Source: Chitinispirillaceae bacterium
GTDB lineage: Bacteria; Fibrobacterota; Chitinivibrionia; Chitinivibrionales; Chitinispirillaceae
Reading direction: 5' to 3'
DNA: 25,471 nucleotides
NCBI GenBank assembly: GCA_016932075.1
Contig: JAFGDP010000092.1
Location: 1-25,471 of the forward strand
Shown here piece by piece: positions 1 through 8,009 of this stretch. Each line of letters begins with the position of its first letter. Positions within the stretch are counted from its first letter, which is position 1. The position numbers and the translations under genes are program-made. The notes beneath the pieces were generated by a model. It ran no database searches. It saw only the letters and a list, made by a program, of their open reading frames with translations, and was not told the DNA's origin.

Positions 1-626
1 CGCCGGTCACGGCCGCGCATCAGGCGCAGAACGATTTCCCCCTCATTATCAGGCGGACGGTTATGACAGACTGCCACATAGTGTTTGGTAAGGGACCCGC
101 GGCGGAACTCCTCGTGAAGACGGCGCACGGCCCGTTTGTTTTTCGCGATCAGGATCGTACCCGAGGTGTCGCGGTCAAGCCGGTGCACAAGGGCCATGTC
201 ATCAGGCGTGCGGATCTTTTTTCCGGTTAAAAGATAGGCGGCTGCAAGATCGAACAGCGTGTCGCCGCAGAGGTGCCCGCTGCCAGGATGCACCACAAGA
301 CCGGCCGGTTTGTCGCAGACCAGAAGATCCGGATCCTCATGGAGCACCACAAAATGGCACTTGAAAAAGGCGGTCCTTACCAGGCGCTCGAACCGGCCGG
401 TCTTGTCCTGTCGCTGCTCTGTCATTTCCGAAGAATCGGCATTGACGCGGATTTCGTCGCCTTCCTGCAGACGGTAATCCTGCCGGACGCGTTTTCCGTT
501 TACCCTGACCCCGCCCCGCCGCAGGAGCGAATAAATCCCCGAAAGCGACATAAGCCGGAATTTTTTACGCAGAATACGGTCGAGTCTGACCGCAACCTCG
601 TTTGGACCGGCAATAAAGGAAATCAT
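1..626 (-). CDS. RluA/RluD-type 23S rRNA pseudouridine synthase, 3' end missing
   Basis: Translating the minus strand from ATG at 626 gives 208 codons that stay open to the window edge, so the C-terminus is missing. Residues about 10-65 form an S4 RNA-binding domain (LDRILRKKF, then a GGVRVNGKRV turn). The catalytic domain starts near residue 90 with VVLHEDPDLLVCDKPAGLVV and carries the family active-site motif HRLDRDTSG, whose second Asp attacks the uridine. The family converts uridine to pseudouridine in large-subunit rRNA; which positions are modified cannot be read from the sequence. The gene is last in a rel-DUF4388-prs-synthase series, 124 nt after prs. No Shine-Dalgarno sequence precedes the ATG; the upstream bases read CCTCC. 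The family is secure, the exact subtype (RluC, RluD or other) is not. Confidence 0.93.
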   Translation of the reverse strand, partial: MISFIAGPNEVAVRLDRILRKKFRLMSLSGIYSLLRRGGVRVNGKRVRQDYRLQEGDEIRVNADSSEMTEQRQDKTGRFERLVRTAFFKCHFVVLHEDPDLLVCDKPAGLVVHPGSGHLCGDTLFDLAAAYLLTGKKIRTPDDMALVHRLDRDTSGTILIAKNKRAVRRLHEEFRRGSLTKHYVAVCHNRPPDNEGEIVLRLMRGRDR

Positions 627-630
627 GGAG

Positions 631-733
631 GAATAGTTGAAAGGTTGAAAGGTTGAACAGATGAAAAGGTAAAGGAATATACGTTGAATTGGCGACAGCG
701 CATCTGTTCGCCTTTTCAACTGGTCATCTATTC
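631..733. repeat. Imperfect 33-nt inverted repeat between prs and the pseudouridine synthase gene
   Basis: Bases 631-663 and the reverse complement of 701-733 match at about 26 of 33 positions, around a 37-nt spacer. The innermost 20 bases (644-663 against 701-720) match at 17. Both arms are built from short purine-rich units of the type GTTGAAAG and GATGAAAA, and similar units continue to 750. Transcript from either strand could fold into a long imperfect stem. There is no adjacent T-run, so a simple intrinsic terminator is not supported. It may be a decayed repeat element or an RNA processing site. Confidence 0.6.
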
Positions 734-750
734 ATCTTTTCATCTTCTTT

Positions 751-1698
751 TCAGTACCGGTCATACAACCCGCTGATCGACTTGCCCTGGTGCGTATACA
801 GGATCGCCTTCGCGAACAGCTCCGCCACGGAGATGACTTCGAGCTGGGGTATCTTTTTCTCCTCAGGGATATACACCGTGTCCGTGACCACGAGCTTGGC
901 AAGCGGGGAGTTGCGCAGCCGGTCGGTCGCCTTCCCGGACAGGACCGGATGCACACAGCATGCCTGGATCTCCATGACGCCGAGTCGCTGCAGCGCCTTG
1001 ACCACCTCGAGGATCGAACCTCCGGACGCAATCTCATCGTCGAAAATGATCGCGCGCTTGCCCTTGACTTCGCCGATCACATGATGGATCACCGGCGATT
1101 CGGAATCGTCACTACGCCGCTTGTCCAGAATGGCGAGGGGCAATCCGAGCTGTATCGCGTAGGCGCCCGCACGCTTGGCGCTGCCTGCGTCAGGGGCGAC
1201 GACCACGGAATTTTCAGTGCCCTTTTTCTTGAAATAGTCGCAGAGTACGCGGCCGGCGAGCAGGTGGTCGACCGGGATCCGGAAAAATCCCTGGATCTGA
1301 GGCGAGTGCAGGTTCATGGTCATGACACGCTGCGCACCCGCAGTCTCGAGCAGGTCGGCCATGAGACGCGCGGTAATGGAGATGCGCGGCTGGTCCTTTT
1401 TGTCTGAGCGCGCGTAGGGAAAATACGGCAGCACCGCGGTGATCCGACCCGCGCTCGCGTGCTTTGCCGCGTCGATCATGATAAGCAGCTCCATGATGCC
1501 ATCTGACACCGGCGGGCACGACGGCTGAATGATAAATACGTCATGGTTGCGAACGCTTTCTGTGAAATTTACCTTGATGTTTTCATTGGAAAATTTCACG
1601 ATCCTGCAGCTGCCGAGCCGCACGCCGGCATGGCTGCATACCGCTTTAGCGAAAGAGACATTCGCGTTTCCGGAAAAAATTTTGAGACGGTTGTTCAT
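751..1698 (-). CDS. prs: Ribose-phosphate pyrophosphokinase (PRPP synthetase)
   Basis: The 315-residue product has the usual length of class I PRPP synthetases, which make PRPP from ribose 5-phosphate and ATP for nucleotide, His and Trp synthesis. The N-terminal half carries LPYFPYARSDKK (residues 90-101) and NLHSPQIQGFF with catalytic His130. The ribose-5-phosphate/PRPP loop is at residues 217-229 (IIFDDEIASGGS), with the acidic pair Asp220-Asp221. The start is well set: ATG at 1698 follows AGGAGG by 7 nt and overlaps the upstream gene's stop as ATGA, so translation is probably coupled. The loop reads DDEIASGGS rather than the DDMIDTxGT form of enterobacterial enzymes, a variation I regard as tolerated. 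Neighbours are rel and a DUF4388 gene. Confidence 0.97.
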   Translation of the reverse strand: MNNRLKIFSGNANVSFAKAVCSHAGVRLGSCRIVKFSNENIKVNFTESVRNHDVFIIQPSCPPVSDGIMELLIMIDAAKHASAGRITAVLPYFPYARSDKKDQPRISITARLMADLLETAGAQRVMTMNLHSPQIQGFFRIPVDHLLAGRVLCDYFKKKGTENSVVVAPDAGSAKRAGAYAIQLGLPLAILDKRRSDDSESPVIHHVIGEVKGKRAIIFDDEIASGGSILEVVKALQRLGVMEIQACCVHPVLSGKATDRLRNSPLAKLVVTDTVYIPEEKKIPQLEVISVAELFAKAILYTHQGKSISGLYDRY

Positions 1699-2345
1699 GA
1701 TACATCCTCCTGCCCTGCGTCCGGGGCTTTGCGCTCTTCACCACCGTCCCTGCCGTACCGGTCGTCATACCCCTGCGCGTCAGGCAGGGGCTGATCCAGC
1801 GGCGGCACATAGTCATGAGCAAACAGCGCAGGGTTGTCACCCGCGCCGCTTTCCGCCTGTTGGTCCCATGCTCCAGCCGCACCCTGGTCCTCATGAGCCG
1901 CGTATTTGCGGGCGTCCCACTCAAGCGCAATGTCCATGATCGACTCGGACATCACCGGCGGCTGGTTAAGGATCTTTGATTCAAAGTAGAAGTCGCCGTA
2001 CTCAAGCTCAAGCATGACGAAAATACCCTCTTTTCCGGTCGTGTTCCTGAAAAAAGCATCAACGATCCTTCCCCCGGAAAATGCGATATAGCCCTTACGA
2101 CGGCCTACGTAAATATGAAGAATGCCCTCGCGACGCCCCATTTCAAGGAATTGAATGGCATCAAGCAGATTGGTCTGCTTCAGGTTGCCCGAGTACATGA
2201 ACCGCGTCGTGAACTGGGGCGCGGCATGTTTTGCCATGCGCAACCGCCTGATCAGAAAAACAATGATCAAACCGAGAAAAAACCCGCTTGCGAACCCGAC
2301 GGCAGCAATGCCTCCGGCGCTCTGGATAAGCGATTGAAATGTCAT
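1695..2345 (-). CDS. Membrane-anchored DUF4388 domain protein
   Basis: A 216-residue protein with one N-terminal membrane helix (residues about 8-33, ending at the basic stretch RRLRMAKH). Residues about 50-125 match the DUF4388 (PATAN-like) domain: it opens with YSGNLKQTNLLDAIQFLEMG and closes with YGDFYFESKIL. This domain is common in bacterial signalling and gliding proteins; its molecular role is unsettled. The last 80 residues are acidic, rich in Asp, Ala, Gln and Gly, and probably disordered. Both ends overlap neighbours by ATGA (rel before, prs after), so the three are almost certainly co-translated. No clear Shine-Dalgarno is present, which suits coupled initiation. The function in this operon is unknown; a cytoplasmic sensor or scaffold tied to the membrane is an inference. 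Confidence 0.85.
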   Translation of the reverse strand: MTFQSLIQSAGGIAAVGFASGFFLGLIIVFLIRRLRMAKHAAPQFTTRFMYSGNLKQTNLLDAIQFLEMGRREGILHIYVGRRKGYIAFSGGRIVDAFFRNTTGKEGIFVMLELEYGDFYFESKILNQPPVMSESIMDIALEWDARKYAAHEDQGAAGAWDQQAESGAGDNPALFAHDYVPPLDQPLPDAQGYDDRYGRDGGEERKAPDAGQEDVS

Positions 2346-4567
2346 AACTGATCTGTTGGCTCTTTTTGAATGATATCTTCGGTATACGGAATATAATCTT
2401 TTACACGGAACGCGTTCTCGATTCCCTTGATCTTCTGGAGCCGCCGAACGATCTGTTTAAGCTGGTTGCGGTTGTAGATCTCGATCTTGAAAATGCCCCT
2501 GGCCTGCTGACTCACCGCCTTCATGGACGCGTCTGTCACGTTCGCGCCGAAATCGGAAAATACCCGCGTGGTTTCATGCAACAGGCCCGGCCGGTCCACG
2601 CCCACCACCTCCAGAGTGACAACGTACCGTTTCTTTTCTCCCTTGTCCCATGCCACGTCGATCTTCCGTTCCAGGTCAGCCGCAAAATGCTTCACATTGG
2701 CGCAATCATGGCGGTGTACCGAAATGCCCCGCCCCCTAGTCACAAAACCGACGATCTGATCTCCCGGAATCGGGTTGCAGCAGCGCGCATACCGAACCAG
2801 CAGGTTGTCAGTGCCACCGACCAGCACCTGCTGCGGCCTGCCGGTCAGGGTCCCCACAATACGCGACATCACGTTGGTATGAACGGTTTTACGCACCGCC
2901 CTGACCTGGAAATAGTTCATGACCCGGTTCACCGGTATTTCACCGCTGCCCACCTGCTCATACAGCCGGTCAAGGTTGCCCACGCCAAGGTGCTGCAGAA
3001 GCCCGGGCACAAGGTCCGTAAATGGGGTTGATGCGTGCAGCCTCTTGTATGCGGCCTGTATGATCTTCTTGCCCAGCTCGATCCCCTGCTGCCGTCCCAT
3101 GGTCTTAAGCCAGCGCCTGATCGCGCTGCGCGCCTTGGGCGTCTTCACCTCACGCAGCCAGTCAATCGAAGGCTTCTTTGATATGGAGTGAAGGATCTCG
3201 ACCGTGGACCCGCTCTTGAGCTCCTTGCTGATTGGTTCGATCTTGCCGTCGACCCGCGCGCCCATGCAGTGCACGCCCAGATCAGTATGCACCGCAAACG
3301 CGAAATCGAGCACGGTCGCGCCCTTGGGAAGGGAGATCAGGTCGCCCTTGGGCGTAAATATAAAAATCTCCGCATGAAACAGGTCGATCTTGAAAAACTC
3401 GAAAAATTCGGTTGAATCAGTCAGGTCCTTCTGCCACTCGATCACGTTCTTGAGCCAGGTAAGGGCATAGTCGTCCCTGGTCAGGTCAGTGCCGCCCTCC
3501 TTGTAGAGCCAGTGCGCCGCGATCCCGTCCTCGGCCGTATGGTGCATGTCCCACGTGCGGATCTGCATCTCAACGATCGTGCCTTTTTCGCCGAACACCG
3601 TTGTGTGCAGCGACTGGTACCCGTTCGACTTGGGCGTGCTGATGTAATCCTTGAACCGGTCCTGTATCGGGGTCCAGAGCGAATGGATCACGCCGAGCGC
3701 ATGGTAGCAGTCCCTCACCGTCTTGACAATGACCCTGATCGCAAGCAGGTCAAAGATCTCCTCCACCGGCTTGTTGCGCTGCAGCATCTTGCGGTAAATG
3801 CTGTAAAAATGCTTGGGCCGTCCCACGATCGTGGCCTCGATCTTCTCCTCATCCATGCGCCTGCGTAGCGGCGCCGTAAAACTCTCTATGACCGTCTCCC
3901 GCTCATTGCGCGACGCCACTACCTTGGCGACCAGGTCCCGGTACTCGTCGGGGTACAGGTGCCTGAACGCCAGGTCTTCGAGCTCCCACTTGATCTTGGC
4001 CATACCGAGCCGGTGCGCGAGCGGCGCGTATATATCAAGCGTTTCCGACGCGACCTCACGGATGCGCTCAGGAGCAAGATACTTGAGCGTGCGAAGGTTG
4101 TGGAGCCGGTCCGCGAACTTGATGATGATGACCCGCAGGTCTTTTGCCATGGAGAGCAGCATCTTGCGATAGGTCTCCGCCTGCCGCTCCTGCATCGACC
4201 TGGTCTGAAACGTGCGTATCTTCGTGACCCCGTCCACCAGAAGCGCGATCTCCTCGCCGAACTCCGAAGCGAGCTGTTCCCGGGTCACCGCCGTGTCTTC
4301 AAGCACGTCGTGCAGAAGCCCTGCAGCGATGGTCACCGGATCGAGTTTATGCTCTGCCAGAATAAAAGCGACCGCGACCGGATGCGCGAGAAACGGCTCC
4401 CCGGATTTGCGCACCTGGTCCTTGTGCGCGTTCCAGGAAAACCGGAACGCCTTTTCCACAAGATCGGTCTGAATGCGCGTGTCAATCTCCCGGATCCTCT
4501 TTTTAAAGGATTCTGCCGATTCGTCAAGCGAGGCGGAGGGGAGCAGGAGTGTCGGGTCCATAAGCAA
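2342..4567 (-). CDS. rel: Bifunctional (p)ppGpp synthetase/hydrolase of the Rel/SpoT family
   Basis: The 741-residue protein has the full long-RSH layout. The HD hydrolase domain (about 40-190) keeps His62, HDVLEDT at 86-92 and ADRLHN at 152-157, so hydrolysis should be active. The synthetase domain (about 230-360) has GRPKHFYSIYRK at 249-260, and RFKD at 304-307, the basic form typical of bifunctional enzymes rather than the acidic form of RelA. Also present are YQSLHTTVFG and EMQIR. A TGS domain follows (402-460), then a Cys-rich RIS/zinc-finger region (CC at 596-597, HRHDC at 618-622) and an ACT domain (about 648-722). It governs the stringent response in the cytoplasm. It heads the rel-DUF4388-prs operon. 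The start is ATG 4567 or ATG 4561; neither has a Shine-Dalgarno, and the upstream DNA is very AT-rich. Confidence 0.97.
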   Translation of the reverse strand: MLMDPTLLLPSASLDESAESFKKRIREIDTRIQTDLVEKAFRFSWNAHKDQVRKSGEPFLAHPVAVAFILAEHKLDPVTIAAGLLHDVLEDTAVTREQLASEFGEEIALLVDGVTKIRTFQTRSMQERQAETYRKMLLSMAKDLRVIIIKFADRLHNLRTLKYLAPERIREVASETLDIYAPLAHRLGMAKIKWELEDLAFRHLYPDEYRDLVAKVVASRNERETVIESFTAPLRRRMDEEKIEATIVGRPKHFYSIYRKMLQRNKPVEEIFDLLAIRVIVKTVRDCYHALGVIHSLWTPIQDRFKDYISTPKSNGYQSLHTTVFGEKGTIVEMQIRTWDMHHTAEDGIAAHWLYKEGGTDLTRDDYALTWLKNVIEWQKDLTDSTEFFEFFKIDLFHAEIFIFTPKGDLISLPKGATVLDFAFAVHTDLGVHCMGARVDGKIEPISKELKSGSTVEILHSISKKPSIDWLREVKTPKARSAIRRWLKTMGRQQGIELGKKIIQAAYKRLHASTPFTDLVPGLLQHLGVGNLDRLYEQVGSGEIPVNRVMNYFQVRAVRKTVHTNVMSRIVGTLTGRPQQVLVGGTDNLLVRYARCCNPIPGDQIVGFVTRGRGISVHRHDCANVKHFAADLERKIDVAWDKGEKKRYVVTLEVVGVDRPGLLHETTRVFSDFGANVTDASMKAVSQQARGIFKIEIYNRNQLKQIVRRLQKIKGIENAFRVKDYIPYTEDIIQKEPTDQL

Positions 4568-4733
4568 CTATAAATAGAATATAATAGAATCAAATAAAAG
4601 GAAAAGGGGAATGAGAACACAATAATGTAGGTTTAAAGAATAGAGACAAAAAAGATCTGGCGGGGCAAGTCCTGGCTGTCTCAACAGTCATTTGACGATC
4701 CGCTTGGAACCGATCAATGAAAACGACCCTTTA

Positions 4734-4902
4734 ACCTAGATTCCGCAGTCGGATGTAGCGCGGCGGCCGTATCTGTTGAGCGCTCTGGCACTTCAGGCGG
4801 CTTGGACATATCACCCTGTCGATATGCCCTGCGCCGCCTTCATACCATATCATCTCAACATCTTACGGCCTCGCATCCACCCCAACTGCGGAATTTAGGT
4901 TC
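4734..4902. mobile_element. MITE-like palindromic element with 20-bp terminal inverted repeats, no coding capacity
   Basis: The ends are inverted repeats: AACCTAGATTCCGCAGTCGG at 4734-4753 and the reverse complement of 4883-4902 match at 18 of 20 bases. The interior is nested and self-complementary too: GGCCGTA/TACGGCC and GTTGAG/CTCAAC arms, then AGGCGGC/GCCGCCT, and at the centre CATATC/GATATG around an 8-nt loop. The 169 bp could fold end to end as one interrupted hairpin. No open reading frame fits and no clear target-site duplication is seen. A small non-autonomous transposable element is the simplest reading; a structured RNA or REP-like element is possible. The rest of the gene-free stretch (4568-4733 and 4903-4952) is AT-rich near rel and otherwise shows nothing I can name. 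Confidence 0.6.
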
Positions 4903-4952
4903 AAATGGCATAACCATGCTGCCTGAAGGAAAAACGACGCCGCCATCATTCC

Positions 4953-7900
4953 TTACCTGCTTCGGCACCATCCCTGCTTTTTCACTACCGCCATCGACAT
5001 GGTTTTTTCATCGTCCGTTGATTTGAACCGCACAAGGTAGTATCCTTGCGGCAGTTTGATTTTGTCAATTGCAATGCCATGGCTTCCGGCCGGTTGCCTT
5101 CGATGCATGGTCAGGGCGGATCTTCCAAGAATATCGTAAAAAGAGATTTTTATGGAACCAGGTTGTGAAAGCGTATACCTGATACAGCCACCTTTCAGGC
5201 AGACCCCGGGTTCTGCTGCCGTGGCGGCAACAGATGACGCTGTCCGCGTCACTCCGATCTTGCACATCGCAAGGTAGGATGAATTTTTTCCGCCGGCCAT
5301 GGAGAAATCTCCGCCGACATACAGGTTGCCCGAGTCATTGGCCGCTATGGCGAATGCTGCGCCGTTCAATCCACTGCCGAGCGCCGCCCAGACGTTTCCG
5401 TTCCATCGGGCAATGTAGTTCGCCGGTACCGAACCGGCCGCGGCGAAAACGCCGCCGGCGTACAGGTTGCCGTTGCCATCGAACGCCATGACCCTGACAG
5501 TATTGTCCAGCCCGTTTCCAATGCTGCTCCAGGAGGTCCCGTTCCAGGTGGCAATACGGTTTGCGTTCACACTGCCTGCTGTGCTGAAATTTCCGCCGGC
5601 GTAGAGGATACCGTAGCTGTTGATCGCGAAAGCCGAAACCGGACCGTTCAGTCCGGAGCCGAGGGCGCTCCAGGCGCTTCCGTTCCATCGGGCCACATAG
5701 TTCGCGCTCGCACCGCCTGCCGTGGTGAAGAAACCGCCCGCATATAGATTTCCTGCATGATCGGCCGACAGCGCCTGTACACCGCCGTTTAATCCGCTGC
5801 CAAGCGCCGCCCAGGCGCTTCCGTCCCATCGGGCGATATTGCTGGCGTTCACGCCCCCGGCAGTGGTGAAAATCCCCCCTGCATACAGATTGCCGGCCGC
5901 ATCAAACGCAATCGAAAAGACGTTACCATCTGTTCCATCCCCGAGACTGCTCCAAGCGGTCCCGTTCCATCGCGCAATATTGGCAGCGCTTACGCTTCCG
6001 GCCACGGTAAACAATCCACCGACATAGATATTCTCGGTTCGATCGATTGCCACCGAATAGACGGTCCCGTTTATACCACTCCCGAGACTGGTCCAGTCGG
6101 TACCGTCCCATCGGGCAATGCGGTTTGCGTTTGCGCCTTTAACCGCCGTGAATGCGCCCCCGACATACAGGGCGCCGGAGCTGTCGACCGTTGCGCAATA
6201 CACGACATCGTTCATGCCACTGCCGAGGGAACGCCATGCGCCCTCGGCCCAGCCGGCGACACACCTCGCCCCCACCTTGTCTGCGGTGGTAAAAGATCCT
6301 CCGGCATACAGGGTGCCGGTACCGGTGACCACCATCGTATTCACAGCATTGTCCAGTCCGCTGCCAAGAGCACTCCACGCGCTTCCATTCCATCTGGCAA
6401 TGTAGTTCACGTTCACGCCGCCCGCTGTGCTGAAGTAGCCGCCTGCGTAGAGGATGCCGGCGCTGTCGGTTGCCAGCGAAAAAACATTGGTGTTCATGCC
6501 GGAGCCGAGGGCACTCCAGGCACTTCCGTTCCATTTGGCAATGCGGTTTGCGCTCACACCGCCTGCCGTGGTGAAGGCGCCGCCTGCGTACACATTTCCT
6601 GAACCATCGACGGTCAGAGCCAGGACATCGCCATCCATTCCGGAGCCGAGGGCGCTCCAGGCGCTCCCGTTCCATCGGGCAACGCGATTCGCGGCACTCC
6701 CGCCCGCGGTGGTGAAATTGCCGCCAACGTAGAGGTTTTCGGAAGCGTCGACCGTCAGACTGTACACCGATAGGTTGTTCACGCCGGAGCCGAGAGCGCT
6801 CCAGGCGCTCCCGTTCCACCGGGCAACGCGATTCACGGACACCCCGCCCGCGTTGGTAAAATCCCCGCCGGCGTAGACGTTTCCGGAAGCGTCGATCGCC
6901 AGGGCCCTGACATAGGTGTTCATGCCGGAGCCGAGGGACCTCCAGGCGCTCCCATCCCATCGGGCAATGTAGTTTGCGCTCACGCCCCCGGCAGAAGTAA
7001 ACCTTCCGCCGGCGTACACATCGCCGGAACGACCAATCGCCAGGGCGCCGACATAGCTGCCGGAGCTGGTTATGCCGTTGCCGAGGGCGCTCCAGGCGCT
7101 CCCGTTCCACCGGGCAACGCGGTTCGCGTTCACGCCGCCCACTTTCGAGAAATAGCCGCCGATATAAAGATTTCCGGAACCGTCGAGTGCCATGGCAGAA
7201 ACGTCGCCGTCATCGGTGCCCGGATATTGCCCCATACTCACCCAGTCCGCATCGGATATGGTCGGGTCGATACGGATCGGATATACCGCGCCGGCATCGT
7301 GCACCACCACCTCCAGAACAGGAGCAGGGGACGCGCCCCCCGCAAGCGCAAAGCGTGCGCGCAGGGTTCGTGCGGCGGCATCGGTAACGTGCAGGCGCCC
7401 GTACACGAGCTTTCTGCCTGAAGTCAACGTTATCAATATATCCGATCCCCGACGCGCCATCGTTGCCCCCATTAAACGCAGGCCCAATCGAAGGTCGCCA
7501 TGTCCGGCCGGCGGTTGCTTGACTACAAAATCCTGCCGAATGCCGTCGCCGGAGGCCGTATATTCTTCGACAACCGGGCCGCGCACAAGCATCACGACAT
7601 CGTTTTTCCTGTCGACCATGCCAGCGACAGGCGGCAACGCGTGCATCGCGCCTTCTCGTCCGAACCGCGATGCGGCCAGAAGAAAAAAACCGGCTCCTTC
7701 GCTCTTCGAGGTCGAATAAATCGTCGCGCCCTGTGCGGCGATATCGGCATGCAGCGACTGCAACCTGCACGAGAGCCGGTAGCCGTTGCGTGCTCTTTTT
7801 TGTACCTCGAAACCCTGCGTCCCTGCCTTCTCTTTCGCCAGGTCGCCGAGTCGGTCCCAGGGAATCCTCTGCAGTGCGATGTCCGGCCGGAGCTCGGCAA

Positions 7901-8009
7901 GCCATGGTGCATCCTGCTGCGAGGCGACGGTTTTAGCTTCCTTTGCAGCAATGGAAATGACGCAGACAGAAAGAATCAAGGAGGATAAAACTGTCCAACG
8001 ATTGTTCAT
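4953..8009 (-). CDS. Secreted 14-repeat, propeller-like protein with type IX-like C-terminal sorting module
   Basis: This 1018-residue protein begins with a Sec signal peptide (about 1-22). Residues 23-260 have no repeats and end in AVYPIRIDP, a phrase common just before propeller repeats in large secreted proteins. Residues 269-918 are fourteen units of about 47 residues with consensus GNLYAGGxFTTAGG, then NYIARWNGSAWSALGSG. Unit 14 is degenerate. After a linker, residues about 935-1010 (SIKISFYDILGRSALTM, LPQGYYLVRF) resemble a Por/type A sorting or FlgD-like C-terminal domain. A cell-surface or released beta-propeller-like protein is likely; no ligand or catalytic motif is evident. A weak Shine-Dalgarno (AAAGGA) precedes ATG 8009. 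It appears to be a single-gene unit with its own promoter at 8250-8279. Confidence 0.85.
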   Translation of the reverse strand: MNNRWTVLSSLILSVCVISIAAKEAKTVASQQDAPWLAELRPDIALQRIPWDRLGDLAKEKAGTQGFEVQKRARNGYRLSCRLQSLHADIAAQGATIYSTSKSEGAGFFLLAASRFGREGAMHALPPVAGMVDRKNDVVMLVRGPVVEEYTASGDGIRQDFVVKQPPAGHGDLRLGLRLMGATMARRGSDILITLTSGRKLVYGRLHVTDAAARTLRARFALAGGASPAPVLEVVVHDAGAVYPIRIDPTISDADWVSMGQYPGTDDGDVSAMALDGSGNLYIGGYFSKVGGVNANRVARWNGSAWSALGNGITSSGSYVGALAIGRSGDVYAGGRFTSAGGVSANYIARWDGSAWRSLGSGMNTYVRALAIDASGNVYAGGDFTNAGGVSVNRVARWNGSAWSALGSGVNNLSVYSLTVDASENLYVGGNFTTAGGSAANRVARWNGSAWSALGSGMDGDVLALTVDGSGNVYAGGAFTTAGGVSANRIAKWNGSAWSALGSGMNTNVFSLATDSAGILYAGGYFSTAGGVNVNYIARWNGSAWSALGSGLDNAVNTMVVTGTGTLYAGGSFTTADKVGARCVAGWAEGAWRSLGSGMNDVVYCATVDSSGALYVGGAFTAVKGANANRIARWDGTDWTSLGSGINGTVYSVAIDRTENIYVGGLFTVAGSVSAANIARWNGTAWSSLGDGTDGNVFSIAFDAAGNLYAGGIFTTAGGVNASNIARWDGSAWAALGSGLNGGVQALSADHAGNLYAGGFFTTAGGASANYVARWNGSAWSALGSGLNGPVSAFAINSYGILYAGGNFSTAGSVNANRIATWNGTSWSSIGNGLDNTVRVMAFDGNGNLYAGGVFAAAGSVPANYIARWNGNVWAALGSGLNGAAFAIAANDSGNLYVGGDFSMAGGKNSSYLAMCKIGVTRTASSVAATAAEPGVCLKGGCIRYTLSQPGSIKISFYDILGRSALTMHRRQPAGSHGIAIDKIKLPQGYYLVRFKSTDDEKTMSMAVVKKQGWCRSR
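5256..7205 (-). repeat. Tandem 141-bp coding repeats, 13 full copies plus a degenerate 14th
   Basis: On the minus strand, DNA coding for the 47-residue units recurs every 141 bp, with conserved blocks such as the one coding WNGSAWSALGSG (for example near 5400, 5680, 6650, 6800 and 7090). Copies differ mostly at the variable positions before ARW and at the start of each unit. The unit at 6220-6360 is the most divergent (CVAGWAEGAW). Such near-identical repeats can gain or lose units by recombination, and copy number in short-read assemblies may be unreliable. Confidence 0.9.

Noticed and set aside
790..1407. 205-codon open frame on the plus strand
   Set aside because: It lies wholly antisense to prs, has an Arg/Asp/Gly-rich shadow composition and no domain, start signal or operon context.
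3959..4573. 204-codon open frame on the plus strand
   Set aside because: It is antisense to the HD and synthetase parts of rel, which are unmistakable; the frame is a codon-bias shadow.
6139..7110. 323-codon open frame on the minus strand
   Set aside because: It is the +1 shadow of the 141-bp coding repeats. Repeated DNA with 141 = 3 x 47 keeps alternative frames open, and the product is Arg/Cys-rich without a fold.
5256..7205. Regular repeat spacing as a possible CRISPR array
   Set aside because: The 141-bp units are coding throughout, vary gradually and have no short repeat/unique spacer pattern.
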